Assembly (NCBI RefSeq): GCF_000243135.2
Contig: NC_019903.1
Span: 2,084,001-2,148,000, forward strand
Length of the DNA stretch: 64,000 bases
Origin: Desulfitobacterium dichloroeliminans LMG P-21439
GTDB taxonomy: Bacteria; Bacillota; Desulfitobacteriia; Desulfitobacteriales; Desulfitobacteriaceae
Direction: 5' to 3'
Shown here in pieces: positions 1 to 9,848 of the stretch (the stretch's first letter is position 1; every line of letters begins with the position of its first letter). Made by a program: the position numbers and the translations under genes. Below the pieces are notes generated by a model, which made no database searches, was not told where the DNA came from, and was given only the letters and a program-made list of their open reading frames with translations.

Positions 1-1043
1 TCTTTGACCTTTAAGGCTCTACCTTCCATAATCTTATACTTTTCTTGCTTTTGCTTCTCAAAGTCTGGCGACTCCAAAGCATGAAGAACAAAAGTTTGTG
101 CAGGGTGTGACGCATTAGAAATGGTGCCACGGATAATAGACTTAGCCTTATTTTCCAAGCACTCACATAGAACGGGACTGGCATCGGCAAAGGTGATAAA
201 GCCCACCCGGAATCCCCATACATACTCTTCTTTGGTGGGACCATCCACTTTAATAGCCAGAATACGGGGATGGATATTAGCGATACGACCAAAGAGGGAT
301 TCTTTGATAGAATCCTCATAGAAGAGTCCGAAGTATGCATCATCAGCTATAACCGCCAGATTAATGCCCTGCTCAGCGACTTCCAGCAAGGCTTCGATAA
401 TAGCTTCGGCTTCTTCTTCAACGGGAGTATAGCCCGTAGGATTATTCGGGAAATTGAGGAGCAGGACCGCCTTGCCTTGCTCTTTTTGGCCCAGCAAAGC
501 GTCTTTCATTCCCTGAGCATTGAACTTTCCGTCCCCGGTAAAAAAGCTAAAGCTTTTAATTTTCGCATCCCGACGGGTCCCAAAAATCAGAGTATAGTTA
601 CCCCATATTTTATCGGGAAGAACTAAAGTGTCTTCGGGATTTAAAAAAAGATCGGCGACGATGCTTAAACCATGAGTTAAGGCATTGGTAACGATCGGTT
701 GTGTAAAGGTTTTACCCAGAAGAGAGGGGTTATCTTTCAGTAATTTTTCTCTCCAGATTCCTCTAAGCTTTGGTTTGCCGGCGGGCGGTGCATAGGTATA
801 AATATCTTGAGGGTTGTACTCGGACAGAGTCTCCTGAATAACAGGCAAGTACATGGGTTGCCCTTTTTCCATAGCCATTCCAATCGTAGCATTAAAACGA
901 TAAGCCTTTTCCTTGGCTTCATCGGTCTGAGTCAAGATTCCTTTGGGATAATATAAATTTCTTCCTAAATCTGAGAGGAGCTCGTATACATGAGGATTTT
1001 CATTTTTGATCTGCTCATTGAGTTCCCTTGCGATATCATGCAT
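1..1043 (-). CDS. Class I/II PLP-dependent aminotransferase (3' end cut by window)
   Basis: One long frame runs from an ATG at 1043 off the left edge, about 347 codons, with the C-terminus missing. A GGAAG ribosome-binding site lies about 8 nt upstream. The frame contains NFPNNPTGYTP, the substrate-contact loop of fold-type I aminotransferases, then AVIADDAYFGLFY and a lysine-containing TKEEYVWGFRVGF segment that fits the PLP lysine region. The family transfers an amino group between an amino acid and a 2-oxo acid in the cytosol. Substrate cannot be told from the sequence. The short frames inside it on both strands are shadows. Confidence 0.85.
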   Translation of the reverse strand, partial: MHDIARELNEQIKNENPHVYELLSDLGRNLYYPKGILTQTDEAKEKAYRFNATIGMAMEKGQPMYLPVIQETLSEYNPQDIYTYAPPAGKPKLRGIWREKLLKDNPSLLGKTFTQPIVTNALTHGLSIVADLFLNPEDTLVLPDKIWGNYTLIFGTRRDAKIKSFSFFTGDGKFNAQGMKDALLGQKEQGKAVLLLNFPNNPTGYTPVEEEAEAIIEALLEVAEQGINLAVIADDAYFGLFYEDSIKESLFGRIANIHPRILAIKVDGPTKEEYVWGFRVGFITFADASPVLCECLENKAKSIIRGTISNASHPAQTFVLHALESPDFEKQKQEKYKIMEGRALKVK

Positions 1044-1220
1044 GAGATTTCTTCCTTTCTCTTTGGCACAATTCTTTGTCTTATTCTATATTATTCAACA
1101 AATAAATGCTCTGATCTCCTAAAGAGTATATATTCTATCTAAAGATCCCTTTATGATTCGATACAAACTCAAAAAGTTCCTCCCCATTTACACGAGTATA
1201 TAGAATACATGATTAATACA

Positions 1221-1256
1221 AGGAATGACGGCTGACCTTCGACAACCGTCATCTGC
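1221..1256 (-). terminator. Possible terminator after the toprim gene
   Basis: Arms ATGACGG (1225-1231) and CCGTCAT (1246-1252) form a hairpin just after the stop codon at 1257. The following minus-strand bases are only moderately U-rich, so this is tentative. Confidence 0.4.
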
Positions 1257-1601
1257 TTAGATCTTTTCTTCTGAGCGAATTTCCCTGACTTCAAAATGAG
1301 CGTGCTCTAAAACTTGAGCAAGCACTTCTAAGGGGGTCGTAGCAACCTCTCGATACATACGATGGGTGTATAGATGATGAATATTTGGCAACTCTTGTTG
1401 GAGATTTTTGCGGATCTTCTCTCCTGAGTCATCGGCATCGACCAGAAGATACACTTCTGACTCTTCAAGTTCGGTGGCCCATTCTTCAATTTTTTCATAA
1501 CCCATGGTTCCATGACTACAGAGTATTTCCACGGGCTCAACTAAAATTTCCTGAAGACGTTCTTTATCCGTTTTTCCTTCGACAATAATGATTTTAGACA
1601 T
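1257..1601 (-). CDS. Toprim-domain protein (YusF-like)
   Basis: 114-residue protein that is nearly all toprim domain. IIIVEGKTDKERL carries the conserved glutamate of strand 1, and LLVDADDSGEK carries the DxD-type acidic pair. Toprim domains bind divalent metal and occur in primases, topoisomerases, OLD nucleases and RNase M5. Stand-alone forms such as Bacillus YusF have no settled role. The start at 1601 is chosen because GGAGG sits 8-9 nt before it; the longer frame from 1691 has no such site. It lies about 90 nt after the DEDDh exonuclease gene on the same strand, so the pair may be co-transcribed and suggests nucleic-acid processing (inference). Confidence 0.8.
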   Translation of the reverse strand: MSKIIIVEGKTDKERLQEILVEPVEILCSHGTMGYEKIEEWATELEESEVYLLVDADDSGEKIRKNLQQELPNIHHLYTHRMYREVATTPLEVLAQVLEHAHFEVREIRSEEKI

Positions 1602-1693
1602 CCGCTTTCCTCCAATCCTATTATTTGTTGGAAAAAGACCTAAACAAATCGTTAGGTCTAGGATGGCTAAAAAGTCCTTCGCTTCATACATTT

Positions 1694-2323
1694 TTAAACA
1701 ATATTAATGTTCCTCTGAGAAATGCTCTCCGCAATCTTTTTCTCATCCGGTACTGAGTTCTCTTCATTAATTTGGGCAGACCAGCCTTCACTCATCATTC
1801 TCCCCATAACCTGCGCAGCATTGATAGCATCGTCTAAAGCCGAGTGGAGAATCCCAATTTGCTCGATACCATTCTCTTCAATGGCCCTTTTTAATGAAAG
1901 CAAACGATCCAGTGAACGATAAGCTTTGTACTCTTCCGCTAAATCAACGTAGTTATCCCAGATGAACGGATATGCCAAACCATATTTTTCACAGACACTA
2001 CCCAGTACTTTACGATCTGCATCTCCCCAGGCAACTAGATAAGAATCACGCTGTGGTGCCAGTTCTTGAAGGTGGCTAATCGCCTCTTCCAAGCTAACCC
2101 CACGATCCACATCCTCCTGACGGATACCCGTAATCCCATAGCTTTCGTCTGCTAGACGAGGCCAAAATTGCGGTTTCACAAAAGCGCTATAGGTTTTATC
2201 CCCTAATTTGCCATTCTGATCTAGAACAATGGCACCCACTTCGATAATTTCAGAAAACCAGGCCCGGGGCTTACCATAACTGCGCGGTACGGAAAACTCA
2301 AAATCCACAACTAAAAAGTCCAT
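1694..2323 (-). CDS. DEDDh 3'-5' exonuclease domain protein (KapD-like)
   Basis: 209 residues. The N-terminal VVDFEFS supplies the first Asp-Glu pair of DEDD exonucleases, the central DADRKVL and DNYVDL supply further acidic positions, and HSALDDAINAA fits the final H-x4-D motif of the DEDDh subclass. The family removes nucleotides from 3' ends of DNA or RNA with two metal ions. In Bacillus a related protein, KapD, affects the KinA branch of sporulation, but orthology is not shown here. It begins 25 nt after the M48 protease gene, suggesting a protease-exonuclease-toprim transcript. Confidence 0.82.
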   Translation of the reverse strand: MDFLVVDFEFSVPRSYGKPRAWFSEIIEVGAIVLDQNGKLGDKTYSAFVKPQFWPRLADESYGITGIRQEDVDRGVSLEEAISHLQELAPQRDSYLVAWGDADRKVLGSVCEKYGLAYPFIWDNYVDLAEEYKAYRSLDRLLSLKRAIEENGIEQIGILHSALDDAINAAQVMGRMMSEGWSAQINEENSVPDEKKIAESISQRNINIV

Positions 2324-2348
2324 TATGTAATCTCCACTCCTTAAAAAT

Positions 2349-3569
2349 TTATTCTGTAACTTCGCGGATTTTTTCTATTCTTGTCAGCACTGAAGGATGG
2401 GTGTAGCTCAGCCATTCGACGAATCTAGGAGGGGATAAATCAGAGCGATTCTTCAAGGCAAGATTCGTCTGCAAATGGATAGCCGCCGAGGGGTCTCCCG
2501 TCAATAAGACTGCTGATTGGTCCGCTTCAATTTCCATCTGTCGAGAAATCGAATTTTGTAACGGGGCACTGACAAAATTGGTAAGCAAAACAAACAAGAG
2601 CAACACAGCCCAGATTAGCGGTGGAACATGATATTTAGAAATATACGCACGAAGAATAAGATACGCTCCACCCCACACCAGAAAGCTTCCCAAGATTCCT
2701 AAGGTGAGTCCCTTGGCAATATGACCCTTTTGCCAGTGTGCCATTTCATGAGCAATAACAGCTTTTATTTCTGCTAAGGAATACTGGTTGAGAAGATTAT
2801 CGTAAAGCACAATTCGTTTGGTCCCACCCACCCCGGCGAAATAAGCGTTGGCTTTGGTCGTTCTTCGGCTGGCGTCCATAACCTGGATTTCCTTTATTTC
2901 TAAATTAGCCTTATCCGCGAGCTCATAAACCATTTCGGTAATTATCGGGTCTTCAATTGGCTGAAAATGATTAAACATAGGCGCAATCAGGATGGGCCAA
3001 AGTATACTTTGCATAACCAACCATAGAGAAAAGAAAACACCGCAAATTATCCACCAGATTCTTGGCCAGGTATGAAAAGCTAGAAATAAGAGGATGACAC
3101 CCACTCCGCCGAGTGCAATATCAAGCAGGGATTGTTTTAAATAATCTACCCCCCATGATCCGAGGGATTGGGTAGAGAATTCCCAGAGATGCTGCCAGTA
3201 GAAGGAACTAAAAAACGCAAATGGCAAACGTATTAAAGCTAGTATCACCCAGATTATCAGGTAAAACACGATATAGCCACGCCATGGATTGTTTTGATTC
3301 CTCTGTTCGCACCATTGGGAAAGACTGCTGGCTCGACCTGAGGCTAGAAATCCTATCAGGAAAAGAGCCTGCACCATAAAGCTGAGAATGTAGGACATTC
3401 TCGTTCCTTTACTATAATCTTGTCCTTGCTGAACCTGATCCAAGCCAAAGAGTTGTATTGCCTCTGGCCGAATAGGCCCAGGAAAAAGGACATACCATAA
3501 ATACAGCAGGCTAAAGAGGAGAGCGAAACTCATGAGTGGCATCCAAATCATCGTACTACGGGTTTTCAA
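2349..3569 (-). CDS. M48 family (Ste24/HtpX-like) membrane zinc metalloprotease
   Basis: About 406 residues with hydrophobic segments throughout the N-terminal half and again after the active site. VIAHEMAHWQKGH holds the HExxH zinc motif, followed later by EIEADQSA, which supplies the third zinc ligand. The family cleaves within or beside membranes, as in CAAX-type Ste24 or membrane quality control by HtpX. I prefer a TTG start at 3569 because AGGAGG lies 9 nt before it; an ATG at 3590 in the same frame has only a weak site and would translate through that AGGAGG. First gene of a likely three-gene run. Confidence 0.85.
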   Translation of the reverse strand: MKTRSTMIWMPLMSFALLFSLLYLWYVLFPGPIRPEAIQLFGLDQVQQGQDYSKGTRMSYILSFMVQALFLIGFLASGRASSLSQWCEQRNQNNPWRGYIVFYLIIWVILALIRLPFAFFSSFYWQHLWEFSTQSLGSWGVDYLKQSLLDIALGGVGVILLFLAFHTWPRIWWIICGVFFSLWLVMQSILWPILIAPMFNHFQPIEDPIITEMVYELADKANLEIKEIQVMDASRRTTKANAYFAGVGGTKRIVLYDNLLNQYSLAEIKAVIAHEMAHWQKGHIAKGLTLGILGSFLVWGGAYLILRAYISKYHVPPLIWAVLLLFVLLTNFVSAPLQNSISRQMEIEADQSAVLLTGDPSAAIHLQTNLALKNRSDLSPPRFVEWLSYTHPSVLTRIEKIREVTE

Positions 3570-3690
3570 TCCTCTACTCCTCCTTGGCATCAGTGCCTTG
3601 AACCTATTACAGACAAGAAATTGAGTATACCACTATGTATATGTCTCCCAAAGGGAAATATGGCGTAGATCATGATAAAAGAAAAAATTA

Positions 3691-4131
3691 CTAGCCGTTT
3701 GGTTTGAGAACCAGAAACAGACCACCCATCATCACGATTACTCCGAGTAGACGTAAGCTATCCACGGGCACCTTAGCTACACCGAGTAGTCCAAAATGAT
3801 CGATGATAAGTCCCACCATAATTTGACCGAGCACTGCAGCGGTTAATACACTCGTCACCCCAATCCGCTGGACAGAAAGAATCGAGCAAGTCACAGCAAC
3901 GGCACCTAAGGCTCCTCCAACCAGCCATAGCTTAGGCACTTGGGTAACTTGACTGAGATTACCCCTGCCGAAGAAGAATACAGCAAATAGCAAACAAATC
4001 ATCCCAATAGTAAAGGAAACCAGCGCTCCCTCTATACTCCCGATCCGCTTACCTAAGGCTCCATTGATCGGGGTCTGGATTCCAAGTAACATTCCTCCGA
4101 ATAAGGCAACGAATACAAAAAAAGCTTTCAT
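3691..4131 (-). CDS. DMT-superfamily small transporter (DUF606/YdcZ type)
   Basis: 146-residue membrane protein with about five hydrophobic helices and the DUF606 pattern: GIQTPINGALGK near the N-terminus and a glycine-rich GGLFLVLKP end. This family is half the size of usual EamA-type transporters and probably works as a dimer; the substrate is unknown. The ATG at 4131 is preferred over a TTG at 4137 because AAGGAG is 7 nt before the ATG. It stands alone between the M48 and DUF1540 genes. Confidence 0.82.
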   Translation of the reverse strand: MKAFFVFVALFGGMLLGIQTPINGALGKRIGSIEGALVSFTIGMICLLFAVFFFGRGNLSQVTQVPKLWLVGGALGAVAVTCSILSVQRIGVTSVLTAAVLGQIMVGLIIDHFGLLGVAKVPVDSLRLLGVIVMMGGLFLVLKPNG

Positions 4132-4235
4132 GGACAATCTCCTTCATTAGCTCTAGCGCTTGCTCTAGTCGAACTAAAGCACTATCCAATCTATTATACA
4201 ACTTTTATTCCACAAAAGACTATAACGAAAAGACT

Positions 4236-4269
4236 ACAAAAAAGCTTACCCTGGACAGGCAAGCTTTAA
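4236..4269 (-). terminator. Rho-independent terminator after the DUF1540 gene
   Basis: On the minus strand, arms AAAGCTT and AAGCTTT with inner CCTG/CAGG pairs around a 2-nt loop are followed by a T run. It lies about 55 nt after the DUF1540 stop codon. Confidence 0.75.
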
Positions 4270-4322
4270 GTTAATTATATCCTCAGTTCGAGCATCTTAA
4301 ACTAAGACTTGTTTTTTGGAGA

Positions 4323-4688
4323 TCAACTTATTTGCGGATAAAATGTTTCGCATACGGTTTGTTCAGGAGAATGTGAGCTTTCATTACGGATGGCAACTTG
4401 GTCAGCATGGCACATTTCTGAAGAATTATAGGTGCAATTTACTGCCTTACAATGAACCTTAGGGTCCATAACCGGCTCTGAAGATACCATCTGCTTTAAA
4501 GACCCGCTATAATTCATATTTCCCATCGATGACACGTAGTTGCCCAGACTCTTCGAATTAAATGTTCCACAGAAGGTATTATCTCCCCCTGTGGTTTGAC
4601 CTCCTTGAACTTCAATTTCCTCTGCTGAACAAAGTTGACTGCGATTATACACGCAATTAACCGCATCACATTTTAGTTGAATGCTCAT
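4323..4688 (-). CDS. DUF1540 protein with two cysteine-rich units
   Basis: 121 residues made of two copies of the DUF1540 unit. The first starts CDAVNCVYN and ends FCGTF; the second starts CKAVNCTYN and ends VCETF. Each has four cysteines spaced as in small metal-binding knuckles, joined by a Ser/Gly/Asn-rich linker. The family is found in Firmicutes, often spore formers; the function is not established and metal binding is inferred from the cysteines. AAGGAG is 10 nt before the ATG. Single gene with its own terminator. Confidence 0.85.
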   Translation of the reverse strand: MSIQLKCDAVNCVYNRSQLCSAEEIEVQGGQTTGGDNTFCGTFNSKSLGNYVSSMGNMNYSGSLKQMVSSEPVMDPKVHCKAVNCTYNSSEMCHADQVAIRNESSHSPEQTVCETFYPQIS

Positions 4689-4760
4689 AATCCTACTCCT
4701 TCCTGACTCTTCTTACGATGGATTACCGTTAGTATTGCCCGCATTTTCCTCTTTATTCCT

Positions 4761-4799
4761 AAAAAAAAGGAAGGCATCCTTTTTCAAGGACCTTCCTTC
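4761..4799 (-). terminator. Terminator after the FtsK/SpoIIIE gene
   Basis: Arms AAGGAAGG and CCTTCCTT, with a further inner TCCTT/AAGGA pairing, are followed on the minus strand by at least eight T residues. It lies 34 nt after the stop codon. Confidence 0.88.
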
Positions 4800-4832
4800 T
4801 CTAATATATAATAATATGCTCGATATTTATCA

Positions 4833-7445
4833 TTAGCCAAAACGGTCTTCAAACTCATCCATGTTGAGTAGGACTTGGCGTGGTTTACTTCCTTCATAGC
4901 CACCTACTACTCCATTATCCTCTAACAAATCAATGAGTCTTGCCGCGCGGGCATAACCCAGCTTTAGCTTTCTTTGCAGGTAAGAAACAGAAGCCATGCC
5001 CGTTGTGATGATCAGATGACCCGCTTCAATAAAGAGTTCATCATCGGGACCTGCACTCTCTCCCTTGGCCGAGGGAGAAACGTTGATAAATCCTTCCGGA
5101 TCAAGATACTCAGGTGAACCTTGAGCCTTCCAGAAAGCAATAACTTTCTGCACCTCATCGTCAGTCACCATACACCCTTGAACCCGCATCGGTTTATTAA
5201 TACCTTGAGGCGAATAGAGCATGTCCCCACGTCCTAATAATTTCTCTGCCCCTGTGGAGTCGAGAATGGTTCGGGAGTCGATCTGAGAGCTAACCGCAAA
5301 GGAAATTCGGCTGGGAATGTTCGCCTTGATTACTCCAGTAATAACATCCACTGAGGGTCTTTGGGTAGCGATAACCAAGTGGATTCCTGCCGCCCGCGCC
5401 ATTTGGGCTAGTCGACAAATCGACTCTTCCACATCGTCGGCAGCTACCATCATCAAGTCCGCTAACTCGTCGATAATGACCACAATCCAAGGCATCGCCG
5501 GCACAATCCGTGCTTCTTCGCTACCTTGAACCCTTCTTTGTCCCTGTTCTTGAGCCTTCATATGATTATAACGTTCAATATCCCGTACCCCGGAAGCGGC
5601 GAAAAGCTCATAGCGAGTTTCCATCTCTTTAACCACCCATTTTAATGCAGCTGCAGCTTTCTTCGGATCGGTGACCACAGGTGCCAACAGATGGGGAATC
5701 CCATTATAGATGCTTAGTTCAACCATTTTAGGGTCAACCATTAAAAACTTAACTTCATCGGGACAGGTATTAAAGAGCAATGAATTAATGATAGCAGTAA
5801 TACAAACACTTTTTCCCGATCCGGTCGCCCCTGCCACTAAGAGATGCGGCATTTTTGCGAGATTTGCTACGATAGACTGATTACCAATATCTTTTCCAAG
5901 AGCAACCCGCAGCTTTGCAGATCCTGCTTTAAACTCTGGAGTCTCAAGAACTTCACGAAAAGGAACGGGTCGTGGATGCTTGTTGGGGACTTCAATACCA
6001 ATGGCGGATTTTCCGGGAATAGGAGCTTCTATCCGCACATCACGAGCTGCTAAACCTAAAGCAATATCATCAGCTAAATTAACAATCCGACTAATTTTAA
6101 CTCCAGGTGCAGGAGCCAGTTCATAACGGGTAATTACGGGACCTCTGGCAACCCGAATGACTTTAGCGTGAACTCCAAAATTCTCCAAGACCTGTTCTAA
6201 GTGTTTTTGAGTATCTTGATCGTAAACAACTGTGACCTGTGGAAGGATATCCAGAAGGTCAAAGCTAGGCAATTTCCAAGCCTTGGGCTTAATAACCCTC
6301 TGCTCTTCGACAACATTTTGTGGTTCGACTGAAGGTATGAGTTCTTCTGTAAGATCTTCCTTTGCTTGAACCAAAATTTCTTCTTCATTTTCTTCTTCTA
6401 GCGACATTACTTCTATGGACATGGTATCGTTATCGAGAAAAGACTCATCACTCTCATTCATAGAATATGTATTTTCTTCTGGTTCTGTTGGCAACCCAAT
6501 AGCCTCTTCCCCAAGGGTTGACTTTGAAACGCTACTTTCATTCCGGAGGGGATCTGTTATGTGCTTCACTGGGTCTTCATCTGTCGGTTCTGCTCTTTCT
6601 TCAAAAGCTTGGATGGTTTCAGACCTTGCATAGCTATCAAAGGCTGTTTCTTCAGAAATTCTTGATTTGCCAAGTAAAGCTGCCCGCTCTTCAGGAGAAA
6701 CCCCTTTGAATATTTGGTCTTTGTGGTCATTCTTCTTGAGCTGTGCGACTTGCCCCGGATAATAATCGGAACCCAAAGTTGTAAAGCTTGGTTTATCCCA
6801 TTCGCGCTTACTGGGAAAAGCTGTTGTATTTTTAGCTGGCTCATCAGCAATCGGCTGAGCATCCCAAAGCTCTTGCTCTATTTCAGTACTAACTTCTTCA
6901 AAATACTTGGAAAATCCCTTGACGGTTTCTAGACGGGTACCCATTGTCTGGAACGATAATTCCTGTCCTTCCTTGAAATAGGTAGTAAAATCCTTGCCCA
7001 AGGAATCTAGCTCAACCAAGGGTTCGATAGGCTCTAACTCTAAGTCTGAAGAAAAATAGTCATCAAACCCTTTTAAGGAGACAAGCTTCCCTTTCGGAAG
7101 TTCAACACCTTGATTAAAATAAGATGCTTCTGCCAAGGGCTCTTCCTGAAGATGCCTAACTTTAAGTTTTCCATTTGGCTTGCTACGTAGCTGTGACTTA
7201 ACTCGTTTAGAAGGTGACCCTTGCCGTTTCACAAATAAGGTCGATCCCCAAACTGCCATGGCTAAAAGAAAAAATACGAAGGGCGCCAGCCAAGCCTTAT
7301 CCCCCAATGGATATTTAAGAAGCTGGTAAAACGCCTTTCCGCCAGTGATACCCAATTCACCCATTAATGTCAGAAATCCTAATAAGGCCAATACTATAGC
7401 AAACCCTTGCCGGATGGGCAGGGTTTTTCTTCTTCTTTTCGACAC
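4833..7445 (-). CDS. FtsK/SpoIIIE family DNA translocase
   Basis: 870 residues. The N-terminus has only two clear membrane helices (about 13-30 and 52-72) rather than the usual four. A long acidic linker to about residue 400 follows. The motor has Walker A GATGSGKS (about 540) and Walker [13 protein letters not shown] (about 655), and the C-terminal winged-helix gamma domain contains [18 protein letters not shown]. The protein is a hexameric ATP-driven pump that moves chromosome ends through the division or sporulation septum and reads oriented sequence signals through gamma. GTG start with GGAGG 7 nt upstream. Whether it acts as FtsK or SpoIIIE cannot be decided from sequence. Confidence 0.95.
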   Translation of the reverse strand: MSKRRRKTLPIRQGFAIVLALLGFLTLMGELGITGGKAFYQLLKYPLGDKAWLAPFVFFLLAMAVWGSTLFVKRQGSPSKRVKSQLRSKPNGKLKVRHLQEEPLAEASYFNQGVELPKGKLVSLKGFDDYFSSDLELEPIEPLVELDSLGKDFTTYFKEGQELSFQTMGTRLETVKGFSKYFEEVSTEIEQELWDAQPIADEPAKNTTAFPSKREWDKPSFTTLGSDYYPGQVAQLKKNDHKDQIFKGVSPEERAALLGKSRISEETAFDSYARSETIQAFEERAEPTDEDPVKHITDPLRNESSVSKSTLGEEAIGLPTEPEENTYSMNESDESFLDNDTMSIEVMSLEEENEEEILVQAKEDLTEELIPSVEPQNVVEEQRVIKPKAWKLPSFDLLDILPQVTVVYDQDTQKHLEQVLENFGVHAKVIRVARGPVITRYELAPAPGVKISRIVNLADDIALGLAARDVRIEAPIPGKSAIGIEVPNKHPRPVPFREVLETPEFKAGSAKLRVALGKDIGNQSIVANLAKMPHLLVAGATGSGKSVCITAIINSLLFNTCPDEVKFLMVDPKMVELSIYNGIPHLLAPVVTDPKKAAAALKWVVKEMETRYELFAASGVRDIERYNHMKAQEQGQRRVQGSEEARIVPAMPWIVVIIDELADLMMVAADDVEESICRLAQMARAAGIHLVIATQRPSVDVITGVIKANIPSRISFAVSSQIDSRTILDSTGAEKLLGRGDMLYSPQGINKPMRVQGCMVTDDEVQKVIAFWKAQGSPEYLDPEGFINVSPSAKGESAGPDDELFIEAGHLIITTGMASVSYLQRKLKLGYARAARLIDLLEDNGVVGGYEGSKPRQVLLNMDEFEDRFG

Positions 7446-7543
7446 GGTCCCACCTCCACCACCTTCAATTATCCTTTATGTTTAAAATATAGTCAAAGAA
7501 ATTTTTGCTTCTATGGCATTATTGCCTGAAAGTCCTAGTACAA

Positions 7544-7588
7544 CAGGAAAACACAGGATATTCCTTCAGAGGAAATCCTGTGTTCTTT
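7544..7588 (-). terminator. Terminator after the YdjM-type membrane protein gene
   Basis: A long stem of AACACAGGAT plus TTCCT paired with AGGAA plus ATCCTGTGTT, then TTTTCC on the minus strand, close to the stop at 7598. Confidence 0.8.
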
Positions 7589-7597
7589 GCTTTTAAA

Positions 7598-8599
7598 TTA
7601 ATACTCTAACACGATTCCTTGAGAATCCTTGTTTCCAAAGGAAAAGAATCTCTCTTCAGTAATCTTGCCATCGGCACAAACCAAGACTTCACCTTTATAG
7701 AGGAAATCTTCTTTATTCCAATAGCGGAGATCCACGAACTGGATCTTTGCCTCCAGCCCAACATCTTTACGAATAACGTGATAATAGGGTGTAAATTGGT
7801 TAAAAATATCAGCCAGTTCGCCCTCTAAAGCGTTATTAATCCATGGATCTTCAACATCCCATTGCGGTAAACTTTTGAGAATCCTTCCTTCCTTCTTCTG
7901 CATAATCCCAAAGGATACTCTATCCTCTTCATACAGCAAAAAGGACCAGTTAAAAGGACGGTACATGGCAGGAAGAACCTTAATTTGTCCAACGCACACT
8001 GCGAAGGCCTGCGAGAGCCTCTTTCGGGTGTTTAAGCGATCTATTTCCCGAATCAAAAGATAGATCATAGAGACCGTTAAAACCGTCATAGTCGAGTATA
8101 TTGCCAGCTCCGGTCGCCGAAGGGAAAAGATTAGGGATGAGAGAAATAAGACAAAAATGACGGGATCAGTCACCATCGCCATGTTTACAGTAAACTTTTT
8201 CTTGTAGAAAGGCCATAGCAATTGCGCGCCGTAAGAATTTAGCAAATCAGCAATCCCATGTGATAAAGTTCCTAATAAAGTCCAAAAAACAACCGTTAGC
8301 CAAGCACTGGTTGGGAAAATAAAATGAACAAGGCTACCGAGACCGAGCGCCATTCCCCCTAAAGCAAGTAATGAATGACTCGCTCCCCTGTGTTTCAACA
8401 GATAATTTATTCTGCCTTTTAGGTGTGTAACAATATCCAAATCGGGAACCATAGCCCCCAATGTGCAACCAATAAAAATTGGATCGTTAAGCTGCATAGG
8501 GTGCCCGGAAAGACTCGATAAGGCTGCCCCAATTAGACCATGAGTGATGGGGTCGATGTTCAACACCTCCAGATAATTATCCGATTTTAAAAATTCCAC
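7598..8599 (-). CDS. YdjM/DUF457-type membrane protein (putative metal-dependent hydrolase)
   Basis: 333 residues. The N-terminus has the family signature ITHGLIGAALS, an aspartate pair in MVPDLDI, and KHRGASHSLLALG; the scattered His and Asp residues are the proposed metal ligands. Several membrane helices run to about residue 185, then a soluble C-terminal half of about 150 residues that I do not recognise. Members are annotated as membrane-bound hydrolases but the substrate is unknown. The GTG at 8599 has an AAGAGAG site. A GGAGG also lies inside the frame just before GTG/TTG codons 12 and 13, so the real start may be about 35 nt later. Confidence 0.8.
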   Translation of the reverse strand: MEFLKSDNYLEVLNIDPITHGLIGAALSSLSGHPMQLNDPIFIGCTLGAMVPDLDIVTHLKGRINYLLKHRGASHSLLALGGMALGLGSLVHFIFPTSAWLTVVFWTLLGTLSHGIADLLNSYGAQLLWPFYKKKFTVNMAMVTDPVIFVLFLSSLIFSLRRPELAIYSTMTVLTVSMIYLLIREIDRLNTRKRLSQAFAVCVGQIKVLPAMYRPFNWSFLLYEEDRVSFGIMQKKEGRILKSLPQWDVEDPWINNALEGELADIFNQFTPYYHVIRKDVGLEAKIQFVDLRYWNKEDFLYKGEVLVCADGKITEERFFSFGNKDSQGIVLEY

Positions 8600-8743
8600 A
8601 GACTCTCTTTCGCCATCTTTTAACGAACGTTTTCATTATATCACACATCAATTCATATATGGATTAGTCATTATAAGAAATTATAGTTTTAAATTACTTT
8701 TCTTCCATATCTATCATGCTATTCTTCGGAAACAGATGCAAAA

Positions 8744-8784
8744 AGAAAAAAGCCCAAATGCACTAGAAAGCATTTGAGCCTTGC
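8744..8784 (-). terminator. Terminator after the BON-domain gene
   Basis: CAAATGC and GCATTTG arms extended by GGCT/GGGCTT pairing, followed by TTTTTC on the minus strand, about 40 nt after the stop at 8821. Confidence 0.85.
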
Positions 8785-8820
8785 CCTTCAATTTAACTAT
8801 ATCTGGGCTTTTGTTAAAAC

Positions 8821-9708
8821 TTATTTGCTTGAGTGGGAAGCTACTTTAATTGCGCTGTTCGTACTCTTAATCCCTTCCACGTGCTGACCCATGGATTCCG
8901 CCCATCTTCTGTCCTCATCTGAGTAGACCTCACCACTTAAATAAGCAATACCACCCTGGACAAAGGCTCGAACATTGCGGGAGTTCATACCATGCTGACC
9001 CAATTTACGCACGAGCTGTTCGGTCATATAGAGATCTTCACCTTGAGAACGATGTCGCGAGAAGAGTTCACTGACCACGGCCTTCACACCCGGCACTTGA
9101 TAAGCCGTATCCACTGCCCACTCCATTTCCTCCTGTGAATCTACTAAACCCGTAAGGGTAATAAGGCCATTACGGGCCTCTGTTTTGATTTCGTGGGCAT
9201 TCACCCAAGGAGACGCAACCATAGCATCCTCTACTCGGTTAACAAGGGTGGCATCGTCCACAGCATTTTCGAGAAAATCGATTTCACTGCGAATTTCCTT
9301 AACTCCCCTAACCTGAGATGCAATGCGTTTCGCTAGTCTCTCACTACTTTGGGTCTCGAGATGGCCGAGCAGGGTCACAATTCCTCTGCTGGCTCGGCAT
9401 CCCAAATGCATAATCTCTTCGAAATTCGATTGAGCAAAACGTTCGTTGACCTGTTTTTCTATGTCTTTATCCGTAACCTTTCCATCGTTGGCAACAGTTA
9501 AAGAATTATCCACTTCGCCCACTCCATCAACGCGACGAATTCTTTGACCCATAAAATCCTTTTCAGCTAGATTATCCACAGTTCCCCACAAGGAAACCTT
9601 ATCCCCTTTGACCTCTATATGGATCCCTTGCCCAGTTTCCCCAAAATGTGTTTGAATGAGAATTTTAATGTCTTCATGCACTTTTTCTTCCGGCCGTATT
9701 TTTAGCAT
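8821..9708 (-). CDS. Multi-BON-domain protein
   Basis: 295 residues made of about four consecutive BON-like units of roughly 70 residues. Each ends in a V-x-G-V/I-K/R-x-V pattern, for example RRVDGVGEVDNSL, VRGVKEIRSEI, VPGVKAVVSEL and VEGIKSTNSAI. BON domains bind phospholipid or other surfaces; members act in osmotic protection or as envelope linkers. No signal peptide is visible, so it is probably cytosolic or peripheral (inference). The ATG at 9708 is chosen because a G-run (GGGGGG) lies 8 nt upstream. An ATG at 9756 would translate through a perfect inverted repeat that looks regulatory. Confidence 0.82.
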   Translation of the reverse strand: MLKIRPEEKVHEDIKILIQTHFGETGQGIHIEVKGDKVSLWGTVDNLAEKDFMGQRIRRVDGVGEVDNSLTVANDGKVTDKDIEKQVNERFAQSNFEEIMHLGCRASRGIVTLLGHLETQSSERLAKRIASQVRGVKEIRSEIDFLENAVDDATLVNRVEDAMVASPWVNAHEIKTEARNGLITLTGLVDSQEEMEWAVDTAYQVPGVKAVVSELFSRHRSQGEDLYMTEQLVRKLGQHGMNSRNVRAFVQGGIAYLSGEVYSDEDRRWAESMGQHVEGIKSTNSAIKVASHSSK

Positions 9709-9736
9709 AACTTTGTCCCCCCAGCTTATAGTAACC

Positions 9737-9753
9737 CGAAGACACTGTCTTCG
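9737..9753. promoter_or_regulatory. Perfect inverted repeat upstream of the BON-domain gene
   Basis: CGAAGACA-C-TGTCTTCG, 8-bp arms and a 1-bp centre, lies 28 nt before the preferred ATG at 9708. Its position fits an operator, with a TATAAG element just downstream on the minus strand. No family of regulator is recognised. Confidence 0.5.
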
Positions 9754-9848
9754 CACTTGTTGCCTAAGGCTAGTTTCTCTCCTCCGGGATGTTTTTATCC
9801 TTAAGTTGAGGGTAAAAATACTTGATTCTTAAATACCGCCGAGACAAA

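Noticed and set aside
270-626. Plus-strand 118-codon ORF
   Set aside because: It is the antisense shadow of the aminotransferase frame, which has clear family motifs.
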